Source: Climacteris rufus
Lineage: Eukaryota > Chordata > Aves > Passeriformes > Climacteridae
Reading direction: 5' to 3'
Assembly (NCBI GenBank): GCA_013398175.1
Contig: VZRZ01005969.1
Location: forward strand, 39,307-103,306
DNA length: 64,000 nucleotides
Shown here: one piece after another, positions 21,453-36,400 of the stretch
Layout of the letters: the number at the start of each line of letters is the position of its first letter
How positions within the stretch are numbered: the first letter of the stretch is position 1
Translations under genes and position numbers: made by a program
Notes under the pieces: model-generated
Told to the model about the DNA's origin: nothing
The model's input: only the letters and a program-made list of their open reading frames with translations
The model's database searches: none

Positions 21453-24400
21453 GTAGGTGACTCATTTTAACATCCTCCTCTTCCTGCTGGGATCAGGGCA
21501 GGGAACTAGCCAGGAAAGAACTTGCCTATGACAAAAACCCACGGAGATTCTTAGCAGGAATAAACCTTAGTTTTATTCTGTCCTGGCCACCTTTGTCTTG
21601 AAAGCTGCTCAAGATGTGGAGAGTTCCTGTCAGCACAAGCTGGCTTCCCTGTGAGCTTTTCCCACAGATATAACATTTACATCTAAATGATCTGTCATTT
21701 AATAGATTTACTGCTGCTTGGAAAAGTATATGTGATATGTATATATACACTGAAGAAGGGGAAAAGTGGGTATTGTATTTGTGCAAAGGCCAAGGTAGAC
21801 TGTTTACATTAGAAATTAGTGTGTTTGTTTTTAAAAGAGGCTTTAGGACACTGCTTCTGCAAAAGTGGAGCTCTGTCTAAGAAAGATTCTGGAGCTGAAT
21901 AAAGTTATGCAGAAAAACTTCCTCCCCAAGGGAAAAAAAACTTCCTCCCCCAACCTTTCCCTAGGTTTTGGAAAATTTTCTGTTTGCTTGGTGGTTTCTT
22001 TTGGGGAGTTTGTTGGTTTTTGTTTTGTGTCTGTGTGTGTGTGTGTCCCTTGAAATGCTATACTGATGATTTTTAGCATTGAGATCTGCTGCTGTAGCTG
22101 TCAGCAGGGTCTATCAGCTGAAGGGAAGGGCATGTGAATAGTAGGGAGGTTGGAAGTCCGTGGGAGGTGGGAACCGGGAAAGGACTGTTTCCTTTTTTAT
22201 CCAGTTCCCAGATGAGCTCAGATTTCAGTTTTCCTTTGGCACTCCCTCCCTCTCAGTGACACGGCTAAACAAACTGGCTGGTGCTTGCACAGAGATGTAA
22301 CTACATCTCTATCTCCCTGACACCAGCTCCATGTCTTTAAGAAGCTTCCAGCGTGGAAAAGCTCCAGAAAGTACGCCCTGTTCATGGGACCATCATCCGT
22401 ATGGCAAAGGAGTCGTTCACTAAAATTCCAATTGGAATTCTGCTGAGGAAGTTTGCAGTTCTCTCAGCCAGCATGACACTCTAAAATTACTATTGACATT
22501 TAGCATTCTTTTTTTTTTTTTTTTTTTTTTTTTAATAATAAACNNNNNNNNNNNNNNNNNNNNNNNNNNNNNNNNNNNNNNNNNNNNNTTTTTAATAATA
22601 AACCTTAGATGCAAGGGGGTAAAAAAGACGAGGTTGGGAACTTCAGGTTTGGTAATTTGCAATTTGTAATAGACCATTCACTGTTCAAGTAGCTTTACAA
22701 ATTGCCATATGCTGTGCATGAGAAGTCTTCTTGCTCCTGTTTGGCCTGTTCTGGCCTCCTTTGGAGACTCCAAAAGAAGAGTATGGAGTCTCCATGCAGC
22801 AATATTCCCCTGTATTTTCTCCTTTATGGTGTGCTGCATGTGTGTATAGCTGTAGCAATCTCAGCATGAGTTCAGATTCCTGATTGCAAATTGCAATGCC
22901 AAGTAAACACAGTGTTCAGCTGGAACAGTTTTCCGCATTTACTGATGAACATGGATGGAAGGTTATCCTTTTAATGAGCCTTTAATGAATTCTGGTATGT
23001 ATAACATAAAATTCACTCATGCCAGGAGTTAGCACAAACCTCAATATAACACTAAAATCCTATTAAATATAAATTTTGTATCAGCCTTGTACAGCTTTTC
23101 CTGAGAAGAATTAATTTAATCCCTAAACAGTCTAAACTGGAAGTTTAAATTATTATGTTAGCACTGGCGATCTCTTCAGTGTGACTGATCTCCATCAAAG
23201 GCATGTTGTTGATTTTGAATTTCAAAACAAGATGGGCCTGGCCTCCTCTGGTGTAAATCAGCAGAGGATCATTGGCAAAGAATGAAAAATGTCTCTATTC
23301 TATGCAGTACACGGTCACCCTACTCATTGCAACTGGTTTTCATGTTAATAAATACTTTGTGCAAGTGAATGCACTGAACCCAGTGACATTCTGGTGCTCT
23401 GGATCAGATGCTGGAATGTTATAATTCACTGTGGCTCTGGAGCAAATCTACGGTCTGTATTTTTCCCCTCAATGCTTCAGAAATTTATTTTAAATATCTT
23501 CAGCTTTATTATCTTTCTGCACCAGACTTAGCTGATATTGAACTATTCATTAAGGCAGGCAGAAGTGGAGACACTTATTTATAGCACTGAAAAGCATTAA
23601 ATGCTTGGCTTGGAGCAAGGAGCAAAAAAATGAAATAAATTTGTTGCTAGTCACAGAGGTGTTTAGGATTTGGTAATATCCTGCAAGATTCTAAATTGTG
23701 GGAGAAAGAGGATTCACATCTTACACAGAGGAAGCCTTTAAAAGTCTTGCTTCCTGCTGCCCATGGTTCTGACACCTCTGAAATACTTTTAGTTCCAGTG
23801 GGTTTGGTGAATTTTTATGAACTTGCCCCCCTTTAAATTTGCATTAAAAGCAGCGTAACCAGCAGGTGAGGAGAGGTGATTCTGCTCCTCTGCCCTGCTC
23901 AGGTGAGACCCCACCTGCAGAGCTGCCCCAGCCCTGGGCCCAGCACAGCAAGGACGTGGAGCTGCTGGAGAGAGCCCAGAGGAGGCTCCAGGATGAGCAG
24001 AGGGATGGAGCAGCTCTGCTGGGAGGAAAGGCTGGGAGAGCTGGGATTGTTCAGCCTGGAGAGGAGAAGCTTTGGGGTGACCTCACTGTGGCCTTGCAGT
24101 GCCTGAAGGAGCCACAGGAAACATGGAGAGAGACAATTTCCAAGGGATGGAGGGACAGGACAAGGAGGAATGACTTTAACCTGAAGGAGGGCTGGGTTAG
24201 ATGGGATATTAGGAAGCAATTCTTCCCTGTGAGGCCAGTGAGGCCCTGGCACAGGTTTCCCAGAGAAGCTGTGGCTGCCGCTGAAACCCTGGAAATGTCC
24301 AAGGCCAGGTTGGATGGGGCTTGGAGCAACCTGGGACAGTGGAAGGTGTCCCTGCCTATGGCAAGGGGTGGCACTGGATGAGCTTTAAGGTCCCTTCCAA

Positions 24401-27400
24401 CTCAAACCATTCTGTGATTCCATCATCAAAGCTGGCCTTGAACACTTCCAGTGATGGGGAGTCCACAACCTCTCAGGCAGCTCTTACAGTCTAGCTCGAT
24501 AATATTTATTTAATGCAATTTTTTTTTCTTATTTTAAGGAACTAATTTCTAGGGATGGTGGAACTCAAGCTTTGCTGAAAGAAAAAATGGCATTGCTGAA
24601 ATAATATCCTGCTCACCACCACTTTCCAAGTAATCTATGCCCAAGTAATTTGAATTCTTCCCATGCCATCAGGCACCAGTGAGGGCACAAACAAGCTCCT
24701 GCAGTCTCATCCATTCTGGTAAAGCCTTTGCATATCCTATGTGTTGTTACATCCTAAATTTCCCTCTCTGAGTGCTGCTTCCTGGAGAGATTCTTTTGTT
24801 TGCCCAGTTCTTGGTGCCACCCACAGCAAATGTTTGCTTTGTGGTTTCACACTTGGTTGTGTCCCAAGTCTTTTGCTCTGCCTAAACCCCAGTAATGGTG
24901 AGCATTAAAACACAACATAGCCTCTGCTTGTTTTATGGTCATTGTCATAGTAAGAAACTCCTTGCCTTTTCCTTAAGCAGTATAATTCCATATAATTTAC
25001 TGTTTTACCCCAGCATCAATTTTTCACACAACCCTCACTTAATTTTTCTTTCAGACCTGGTGCTGCCTGAGCCTCCTGTGTGTTATGAACCTCAAGCTGA
25101 AGAGAAATTGCTAAGCCAGGTTTAAAAGTTACAGCTTTTATGAGCAGGGGAGCACAGAATCTATAGCTCCATTTCCATTATCTCCTGAGAGGCTCTGTTG
25201 GTCTGGAGCAGCAGCTATTCCAGGAGCCATATCTACTGCAGTGCCTGTGTCCAAAGGGATAAGCTGACAGGGAATTGCAGCTGACAGAACTTGAGTGGCT
25301 GTCAGAGCATGTGATGTTACTCCTGGTGCTGGCCCATGCAGATTTTATTAACCATTTATACAAACATTATCCTGCTGCTTTCTCCAGTGAAACGTCCCTT
25401 GGGCAACCCTTTCTGCTGCCTGAATGTGTTGTGCAAATAACTGTGCAATGAAATAGCCAGTAATGAAATTATCTCTGTTTAAAGAGTGAAAATAAGAATG
25501 GAAGCAAGCAACTTTGAACTCTGTGAACTGCATGTTTTGAGCACTTTGGATTAGTGTTTCCATTCAAAGTGATGTACTTTTTTTAGCTCACCATAAACCT
25601 CTGTGGTTGTCTTAGAAATGTACAGCATTTTATGTTTGTTATTTTCTATGATCAAGCATATGTCTAGATAGATAGATACTTCTTTATTTGAACAAGGAAA
25701 AGAAATTTTATCCTTACTTGTGAGAATTCATCCTTCCAGGATAATAGGCTATCACTCTACTTCAGCTCTCCTGTTTTATTAGATTATAGAAATACATAAT
25801 CCATGACTTACTTCTCATCTCATTGCCTGTCTCTCTGATTTACACTAGCTTGGTGTCACTTTAATTTCAGGTGTTCAGATGTCTCATGTATGGAGGACAC
25901 GGTTTCAAATCATAAGATATAAACATTACATTGATGCCTCATTCTGGATATGCCTGGTGGCAAGTTCTTTAAATGCTGCTTAGGACTAGCATTGCTTTAG
26001 TAAGAAAGTATAGTGAATATTACATTTTCAGATTGAAGGGATGGGTTGTGAGCTCAATGCCTGCATCTTAGGCCTGTACAGAACCAGCATCAGAGGGAAT
26101 AAGGGCCATGACTGAATTTTAGGTGTCACAAAGCTGTGTGTAGCAAGCTTTATTTGTAATTAGCCTGTTCTTTGTGGTCCAACTGGAACATCATTCTGTA
26201 ATGGGGGATGTATTTAAGCACAGGAGTTAAGTTGTGCTGTACTTTCTCGGGCTTTCACTCATATTTATATACTATATATCAAGGAGCAAGGGCCATAAAC
26301 TAAAACACAAACAGTTCCACCTCAGCACAAGGAAGAACTTCTTTACACTGAGGGTGGCAGAGCTCTGAAACAGCTGCCCAGGGAGACCATGGAGTCTCCT
26401 TCTCTGGAGACATCTCAAACCCACCTGGACATGTTTCTGGGTCACCTGCTCTGGGTGACCCTGCCTTGATCTCTAGAGGTCCCTTCCAACCCTAACTATT
26501 CTGGGATTCTGATTCTGTGATATTTAATTATGCCAAAATTAAAGAACAGGGATGGAGAGAAATGTGTCTCACGGGAAGCTGAATGTCACATGTGATCAGT
26601 GGGAAAAAGGAGACTGTTATATGTTGAGGAGAAAATGTACATTCTCAGACATGTGCTGTGTCGCAGTCACAACACGAAAGAAGGAGACAGACACCTGTTG
26701 AGCGAAGAACAAGTTCTGGGCTTCTCCCACCCGTCTTTATTTTATATGTGTCTTATAAGCCACTGTGGATTGGAGGAGACAAAGAGCTTCCTCTCAATAA
26801 CACTGGTCAAAGGAAATGTCCATCAAACTTCTGTGCCCAGGAGAAAGGAATGTAAATAAAAAGATACCATTACAATAACATGGCTATGTTTACAGAGAAT
26901 GTCTAAGAACTAGTTACAAAAGAAAGATAACATCCAGAACTGCAAAATTCAGGGCAACAGTGCTGACTTTAGGCAGGATCACCTCAGGTATCGGTACACC
27001 ACACTCCCAGATCTGGGAACACAGTAGGAGGCTTCCTGCTGAGCCTCATTTCTGAGCTGGAATTTTCACTGCTTCCAAGGAGGAAAGAAAGGAGCTGGGG
27101 GGTGGGTGTGTGGTGGGAGGGATGTAGTGGCAGCACTCTGGGTGCTGAGAGAAAGTGTTGAATCTCAGCTTCAAAAAGTTGGAGGGCTACTGGAGTAGTG
27201 AATCCCACTTCAGGAACTTCCAGTTTTTGGGAGGAATTTCTTCACAGAAAGGGCTGTCAAGAATTTGAAGGACCTGCCCAGGGAGGTTTGGAGTCCCCAT
27301 CCCTGGAGGTGTCCAAGGAACAACTGGATGTGGCACTCAGTGCTCTGGGCTGGGTGACAAGGTGGGGTTTGGCCAAAGGTTGGACTCGATGGTCTTGGGA

Positions 27401-30400
27401 GTCATTTCCAACCTAAATGATTCTGTAAAAACTTTACATACTTGCCTGAATTCTTATTGTCATAGCAATTGCTTTCAGAAAACCTTTTAAAGAAGGAATG
27501 TTGTTTTTCCTCTTTCTTTCCCAGATAAAAAAGAAACAGCAAGAAGTTGTGGGCTTTTTAGAGGCCAACAAGATCGACTTTCAGCAAATGGACATAGCAG
27601 GAGATGAGGACAATAGGAAATGGATGAGAGAGAATGTGCCGGGTGAAAAAAAGCCTCAGAATGGAATTCCCCTCCCTCCACAGATCTTCAACGAGGAGCG
27701 GTACTGTGGGGTAAGAAGCTGTTGAGAAATTTAAATATCTTCAAGAGTGGTTTCTCTCAGAAAGCGACTCTTTTCCATTAGTAGGAAGTGTCAAAAAAAC
27801 TCCTTAAAACAATTTGAGATTCACTGTGAAAGAACAATTCTTAGGAAACATTTTTTTTAAGCACAGAAAAGCAAAGAAACAAAAGATTATTTAAGAACAA
27901 AATATGCACGGAAGGAAAACTGGCTAGAGAAACTTCTTGAACTTTCAGTTAATTTTCATGGGGAGTGTTGATATTTTGTTTGTTTGACATGGACTTATCT
28001 GGGCTTCAAGGACATCAAGTAGATATCTGCGGCTGTGAACAGGAATCTTACTTTTCCATTATAGTACACAAATAAATAGGAATGTTTGTTTACTGGAATA
28101 GTTCTAGTACAAAATTGAATTATTAAATTGATATTGCTTATTCAATAAATATCCAGCTCTTCATAACAGAAACTGTAGTGCTCATCAGATACTTTTATAT
28201 TTTTGTATGTGCTTGTAACAGGTTCTTTCTCTTGAGACAATTTGTTCAAAGCAGAGAAAGATAACACTGTGCCAGCATGAATATTAGGACTGTGAATCAG
28301 AAAAGATAATCTGAGACCTCTTTTTTCTCATAGTCTGGGTGGAGATGCATAGTCTGGAAAGTGCTCAGATCTGATCACTGAAATGAACCTGCAAAGTACT
28401 CTGAAATGCAGGGCACAGAGTGAGCCCAGTTTAAAGTTACTGCACAAATCCAGTGTGAATTACTGCAAGGTTGTACTGGGAGAGAAGGGATTTATGTGCC
28501 ACTGAGTTTTCAGAATTAACTTCAGTGCTCTCAGAGCAAAAGTTGCTGGTATGAATATTGGAGTGCAGCTGTTTCCTCATTTTCTCATAGGATTCTTAAA
28601 AGAGAACTTGGTGTGTTGGAGTTTGTGTGCACTTCAGCATGCAATCTGCACCAATAAAAAGTATAATTTGATATATCTTACTCTGGATTCTGTGGCAGCC
28701 AGTGTTGCCATAAGTATTTCTGGTGTTCCCTGGAGAGGTTATTTGGGAATTAAAGAGTAATTTCCTTATAAAGTGTTGCAGCTGGTCAGCCTTGACAGTA
28801 AATGATAAATACACAGTTTTTACTCCATGTCTGAAGTTATTTCAGGAAGCCAAATAATCTACATCTTGAAATAAATCTAATTGAAGAAACAGTCCTTTGC
28901 AAAGACACCTCCATGGGGAAAGGAGGTGCAGCTACTGATTTAAAAACGAAATCAAATTTACAATTAGTCTAAAAGTCTCCAGAATTCTAATGTACCCAGC
29001 TCTCAAGGCTCATAGCTAATGATCCCAGTGGGTGCATAACAAAGACTAATTTATAGCATCATTATTTCCAAATAAATAAGGTAATGAGATCCATATCAGT
29101 GCATGAGCCTTCCCCTTCTCTCCAGGGGAAGGTGCCTCAGGGGAGCTGCACAGGGAGTGTGAGGTGGGCTGAGGACACAGCCAGGGGCTGGCAGACTGCT
29201 GCAGAATCCCCCCAAGGGACATGTCTACAACAAAAAGTTTGGGATTTGCATTCTGCTTCCCTTCTTAACCTGTGCAGGTTCAGCAAAGCTGTTGTTCTGA
29301 AATCCAGAATTGTTTTATGCTGGTTAATGTTTACAGGATGCATCTTCCCCTGTGTCCCACTTTGTCCTCAGCCACTCTATTAAAAATAGGCCTGAGAATT
29401 GCAAAGGTCTCTGTGACTCCAGTCCAGTATCTTGAATTAATAAAAATCCCTTTAAAATATGTTGCTCTCATGGGTCTTTAAGGACCTCACTCCTGTGGCA
29501 CCTAAAAACCATGGAATTTGTAGCCTGGCTGAATGCAGGCAGCTGATACCCATTTCCTGCTATGCCCAAATCACCCTGCAGCTCCAACAGCTCCAGTCCA
29601 ATGAATTTGTAAACAGGAATCAGATCCTCTATTAATCTTCATTTTGCTGTGCTAAACAAGTCAAGCTCTTTACACCTCTTTTTTTTTTTTCCTTTGGTAA
29701 GACAATTTCTCTTTCTCCTTCCTGCTAAATTTTATTTTCTTCATTCCCAGGTAGTACTTTTTTTTCCCTGTTTTTTAGATGAAAACAATTGCATTTTATT
29801 TTTGCCTGTTCTTCTTTCTGGGATCACTCTTTTCCTTCATTTCCCTTCTTATATATTGTCCTGTATGTTTAGTTCCCATTCACACATTGCAGTATGATGG
29901 CCTGGGAGGTCTGCCCTTGGGAGATAGAAAGTCAAGATAAAATATTTCCTTCCTTAACTTGAGAAGGAAGGATTTGGAGAGAGATATGAAAACCTCCAAC
30001 TATTTTAAGGGCTGCAGCAAAGAGCAAATTATTGGTCTGAATTCAGTGTTGTCCCTCCTTTGAGCTGGAGTTTGGTCTAGGTGGTCTCCTGAGGTTTCTT
30101 CCCACCTAAATTATCCTGTGCTTGTAGGATTTTGTAACATATGTTCTGTTCCACATCCACTGGAGGTGCGACAAGCTGTATGAGAAAAAATTGCAGCAGA
30201 GGAAGTTTAAGTCAGAAATCAGAAAATGTGTAGTTTTTAGGAGATTGTCTCATTATCTCATTAAAATTCATTACCAGTGGATCAGAGAATAGTGTATAGT
30301 GGTTCCTGCCCTGGAGAAATGGCCCTCTGAGACCTTGTTCAATGTCCTCTTCTGCATTCAGGGAAATTTTGGGAGTGATGGTAAGGAGAAGGAGCACTGG

Positions 30401-33400
30401 GGACAGGTGAGGAGTCTTTCTTTTTGTGCTGGAATAGAATGACATGATGAGCAAGTCACTGCAGTCCTGCTGCTCATCTGCTTTTCTGCTGATACATAAA
30501 AGTATCTGCATCTTCTGGGTGACCGTGAAGAGCTGCTCCACTCCCAGCTTGTACTGTAAGATGGGTTTTTCTTATGGATGGGTTTTTATGAAGATACACT
30601 GCCCAGGAGCAGCTTTTCCACGAGGTCAGAGAAACTTAAGACTGTCTTATAAATAGCTCAAATCTTATTTTTCTCTCGGATCTTTGGTATTGTCACTTGA
30701 AGAAATAGATTAGAAACTGATTCATTTTGTGTGCCTGGCTACAGCACCAAGTTCAAGTATCCATTCTAATCCATCAGTGCTGGCAATTATGTCCTTATTT
30801 GATCTTTTCCTTAAGCTGCTTCTTTGCTCATGTCTAGACAGATGTCTGCATCTGTGTCACTTGCTAAATATATTGAGCACTATGTTGCTCATCTTTGATT
30901 TTGTTTAACAAAAACTCTAGAAAACTAGGAACAAAATGGAAGGTAAACGTCTGTTTTTCTTTGTAAGCTAAAATCTCTGCTTTCCCTTGTAAACTGAAAT
31001 CCGTAGAATAAAGCACCATGTACATACTTCCAAAAAAAAAAAAAATCTCTGGATTATTAGGTAAGGCTTTTATTTGATTTTGGAATGTGCACTTGCAGTT
31101 CAGAAACCAACCCTGCCCTGGGCTGCACCAAAAGCAGCATGGGCAGAGGTGAGGGGAGGATTCTGCCCCTCTGCCCTGCTCAGGTGAGGCCCCACCTGCA
31201 GAGCTGCCCCAGCCCTGGGCCCAGCACAGCAAGGACGTGGAGCTGCTGGAGAGAGCCCAGAGGAGGCTCCAGGATGAGCAGAGGGATGGAGCAGCTCTGC
31301 TGGGAGGAAAGGCTGGGAGAGCTGGGATTGTTCAGCCTGGAGAGGAGAAGCTTTGGGGTGACCTCACTGTGGCCTTGCAGTGCCTGAAGGAGCCACAGGA
31401 AACATGGAGAGAGACAATTTCCAAGGGATGGAGAGACAGGACACAGGGAATGGCTTCAAACTGACAGAGAGTAGGTTGAGAATAGATATTGGGAAGGAAT
31501 TGTTCCCTGTGAGTGTGGTAAGGCACTGGCACAGGTTTCCCAGAGAAGCTGTGGCTGCCCCATCCCTGGAAGTGTCCAAGGCCAGGCTGGACGGGGCTTG
31601 GAGCAACCTGGGACAGTGGAAGGGGTCCCTGCCCATGGCAGGGGGTTGGAATGAGATGAGCTTGATGCTGCCTTTCAGCTCAGGCCATTTTATGATTCTA
31701 TCATTTATGTAACTGCTCAAGTCAAATATATGAAAATATAGGGAGCTCTGGAGGTTTGTAGTCCAGACTGCTGCTCAGAGCAGGGTAGCTTTAAAGTTAG
31801 CTTATGTTGCCTGGGGCTTTGGCCATCTGAATTCTAAAAGACTCCAAGGATGGGGTTTCCATGCCCTCCCTGGGTGCCCTGAGCTGCTGCTGTACCAAAC
31901 ATAGGGGGAAGAATTTTCTGCTGATGTCCAGTTGACAAATGGCACCACTTAGACCATTTATGTCTTTTCATACAGATAAAATATTATTGCTTACCTGAAA
32001 TAAATTATTACTGCTCATTTTTCTTACTGCCTGCCTTGGGAACAGTTCTCTTCAGTCATTCAGCAGAGATGTGAGCAAGTCACCATTAGTAAAGCAAAGG
32101 TGCAAATACAAAGTTGAAAAACAATTCCATTACCATTGTAGTCATTCTTTTATCCCTTATTTAATACATAAGAATTTCCTCCTCAGTTGAGGAAATAAGT
32201 GACCTTTCATTCACTGTGGGATGTCATTGCACACTGCCAAGTGGCACCTGATATGATAGAAGATTACTATCCTCTTCTGATAAGGAGCTGTCTGGTCATT
32301 CACGCATCTTGCTTGTGAGATGAGTTATCTACATGGCTGTGTGGTTCTGTAGAATTTTAGTGCACTTGCCATCTGCTGCTTTTCCTCCAAAAGACATAAA
32401 ATATTAAGTCAACTTTGTGGCTTTTCCTTTTTATTGTCTTCTCTTTGTCCCCCAGCTCATAACATGTCGAGCCATAGTTTGCTGAGGCTGTTTTATGAGT
32501 GTGTGGTGTGCAGAACAAAGGTGTCCTGTGTTTGCATGGCCATGTCAAATTCCAGTCCTTTGAATTGCAGAAAAACCTCATTTTCTTGTTTGCTGCACTA
32601 TTCCTATGGTCAGGGGTTAGACTGCACACACTGGCTGCCTGGGTTAGATGAGAAGGAAAATCCCACAGCAACAGGAAAACAGCAAAGAGAAATGGGTGGA
32701 GCAGCAGCAGGGGTTCTGCCTGCTCAGGGCAAAATGTCCTGCAGGGCTTCTCCCACACCAGGCTGTTCCCATTGCCTGGGCTTGGTGAAAGCCAATCTGT
32801 CCCTCAGATAAATCAGTGAAATGGGCTGTCATTTTTCTTGTCTGGTAAGTTCTCCCAAACTGCACTGAAATGTCATCAATTCCAGCCTTGTTGACATTAA
32901 GGTGACTTCTCAACCATCCACTCCAGCCTTTCCCCAGGATTACTCTTGGCCAATAATTTATTCTCTGGAAAAACTAAAACAGTGCAATAAAACAGCTCAG
33001 GTCCTAACCCAGCTTTACAAACAAGTCTCAAGGATGAGTCAGCACCTTATTATTTACAGGCTTCTATTTTTGGAGTTATTTGGGATTAGAGGAAGGATGA
33101 TAACATGATCAAGGCAGGAGTCTGGGACTCAGCAGACTTGTTCAGTCCCCTGTCCTAGAGCTGTGGTTTGATGGTGGAAACTGGAGTTTCTGCTGAGATC
33201 TTCAACACTTGTTGATTTTTACCTGTGTAAGATGTGAGCCATGAATTCCCATTAACAAAAATAGTGATAGCAGAGCTTCCTTAATCGATAGGAATGTTGG
33301 GCAGGTGAAAGCAGGAAAGAGCATACAAGCTCTAGGTGGCAGGATAGGAGGCATCCCTCATCTTTTCAGTTATATTTGCACTGAAAACAGACATTCAACG

Positions 33401-36400
33401 GAATTTATAACTTCAATTCATGTGTGGACAAGACATTTTGATTGGTATATGGATGTCAACCATATGGTATATGGATGGGCAACCACAGCCCTTTCCTAAT
33501 TTGGTCTGAAAATTACATCATTTTCTAACCAGAGTGGCTTTATTTAAAATAAAGTTTCCTTGTTATCATTTCACTTGTGCTATAATGTTGACTGTTGCCT
33601 TTTATTTGCCATAAAGTTGTCCAGGGTTTTGAGGGCCTATTTTGTGTCCTTACTCACAGCAAGTTTTATTTTAGCATTTAAATGGGAATAGCTTTGTTTC
33701 AGAGTGTACAGCTGAGGCACATTAAAATGAGACACTTAATTTTATCTGATTCTGACATAGATGGGATATAATTAAAGTGTAAGTCTCTGGAGAGATTTGC
33801 TCATTTATTCATTTTGTCACCCTGTGTGAAACTCCCTTTATCTGTGTTTTCTTCCTGGGGCTTGGATAATGCAGACAGTTGTACAAATGCATGGTCATCC
33901 TCATCAATGTAGGGTTTGCCTGGGCTGGTCTCTTCCTCCTGTGCTTTTTGTTTGATTTTTTGATGCCAACTCTCTGTTGTTTGTTTGTTCCTTTCTTAGG
34001 ATTTCGAATCCTTTTTCTCTGCTAAGGAAGAAAATATTATTTATTCATTCCTGGGCCTTGCTCCTCCTCCAGGCACCAAGGTATGCTCTTCTGTCCTTCC
34101 ATGGGGATCATTTATTTGATTTTAATAAAAGATGAACATAGGCAGTGACTCAGCATGTCAGTGACAAGCAATACATTAGATGTTGGTGCAGCAAAGTGTT
34201 CTTAGGAGGGGAAAAAAAGTGGCAGGTTCAATAAATACTAGAAAATACTTCTTTCTTCCCTTCTTTTACTGCAGGCTTGTTACCATGGCTCCAGCTGATG
34301 ATTTTGTTGTTGTTGTTAACACAAAGCAGTATTTTATTATGTTCAGCTTTTAAATGATGAAGAACTTCCCAACTCAATTTCTAGGCTGTGATAGTTGCAA
34401 GAAGCCTTCTCTTGCCCCTGAGTACATCAAACAGGGATTGTCCTGGCCCCTGAGAGTGGGGTTGGGGTCAGATCCATCCCATCCTCCTTGTGCACCCCCA
34501 GACTGGCACCCTGGAGCTCAGTCCCTCTGCCTGGAGGAGAAAAAGACTCACCCAGCACTTCACCAACTCCCTTTAGCAAGTCTACCCCTGCTTCCATCAT
34601 ATTTTGACAATGTTCTCACATATTTATGGCAAAAGGAAAACATTATTTTGAGGTTTTTTTCCCCCCATTTTTACTTTGGGTCGTTTTTACAGAATCAATG
34701 TGTTTTTTCTTTATTAGAATCTTCTCTTCATTTGAAGTTTTATAACTGAGAGCATTGCAGCTCTGTTATGCTGAGATCTTATTAGTTGATAATAAAATGT
34801 TGCCATCTTTAATGTGGGTGAGTCAACCAAAGAAATTAATCAAGAGAGTGATGAACCAGAGTGACAGGAGAACTCTGCTGCATTGTGGTGACCTGGCTGG
34901 GGAACTGCTTTTGGTCCAACTCTGCTGCCAACTGTGCAGCAACTTTGAGTGAAACACCACTAAATGTCTCTGTTTATCCTCTTCTGCAAAAGCAGAGCAA
35001 AAAAAAGCACCCTTTGCTAAGTAGCTTTGAGAGCTACAGCTGAAAAGACACCCAGGGGAGAGCCCCAGTTGTTATAAATGTCTTTGACACTGAGTCCCTG
35101 TGTGATAAGGAGAGTGATTTAAACTTTCTGCTTTAGCTGTGCCATCTCCCACCCAGGGAAATAAAAATGACTTGCCTACCTCACAAGGGTCTTGTGAGAA
35201 TTCATTTAATTAACATCCACAAAGCCAAGAAAGGCTTAAAGGACTGCAGGTATTACATATTATAATCATTATAAAAGAGATGTGGAGAATTAGTGAGATA
35301 AAGAAAATTGCATTTTTCCACCTACCCACTCCACAGATTATCTGCTCCTTCATGCAAGGTCCTGGTAGATGCCACATCTATGAATCAAAGTAACAATTTT
35401 TTAGAATTCCTTTGTTCCCAGCTGTCAGCAGAGGCTGTTACAGTTTTCTACTTCATGACAACCTTGGAAATGTTGAAAATAATATATTTGGTACATTCTG
35501 CTGGGCAGATTTGTTTGTCAGTGCCATGGGCAGCAGGCAAGTATGGTTTACACTGATTAACTGCTGCCTTGGTGGTGCCTTCAGCCCAGGGAGTGCAAAT
35601 GAGAACGTAAAGTCTGTGCAAAAGGTGGAATTTTTATAGTCTCCCTTTCAGAATCTGTTCCTATTTGAGAGAGACACACACACACTTCTTGCAGAGGTGT
35701 TTCTCAGCATCTTCACTGCAGGAGAGGCTGCCTGGGCTTTGGCAAACAAAGAACTCTGTTCTGCTCTTCTGCTTTCCCCTCATTCTCTGTCATCCCAACC
35801 TTAGCATAAGCACAATGGATGGCTCGTGACTCTGATTTCCAGCAGCATCAATCCGGAATTATAAATCAGGTGTGCAAGAGATGGTGATGATGACACATAT
35901 GACAAGGTTTCCTCTTCATGCCTTCTTAAAAATTGTGTGGTTTTTTTTGTTTGGTTTGGGTTTTTTGGTTTTTTGGGTTTTTTTTCTGGAATAAAGAAGC
36001 AAACTATAAAGCACAGAATCACCCCAAGGCAGAAAGCATTTGCTTTCTAGGGATTTTTACCATGCTGAGACATGACAAAGATTAATAGGAAGCTGATACA
36101 TGGTTAATACTCTTGTCTTAAAACATTCTATTTCTTTTTCCATCCATCTTTTATCTCATTCTGCACCAGGAGGAAAGAAGCTCTTTCACGACCACACTGC
36201 TGTTTCACAGCACAGTCCAACAGGATCCTGACCCAGGACTGTTTCCTGGAGAAAGCAGATGAACCTTTTGGGGCTCCCTCAACAAATTATAACTTTCCAA
36301 CAAAATACTTAAATTCATTGCCATTGCTGAGTGCAAAATACAGGTTTTAGTTCTGCAGATTCCCATTCTGTAGCCCTGGCTTCTCTCTGGGTTGGATGGC

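Larger units (their letters stand above)
21453..27524 (+). other. SH3BGR: SH3BGR intron 1
   Basis: About 6 kb. It holds a G/T-rich tract with (TG)n near 22022-22048, a 45-N gap at 22544-22588, CR1 copies at 23864-24420, 24430-24480, 26284-26520 and 27225-27427, and an antisense solo LTR at 26659-26959. The remaining sequence is unique and AT-rich. Confidence 0.8.
27711..33999 (+). other. SH3BGR: SH3BGR intron 2
   Basis: About 6.3 kb. It contains CR1 at 31146-31703 and an opposite-strand CR1 scrap at 31840-31932. No other gene or RNA was recognised. The rest is unique AT-rich sequence. Confidence 0.8.
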
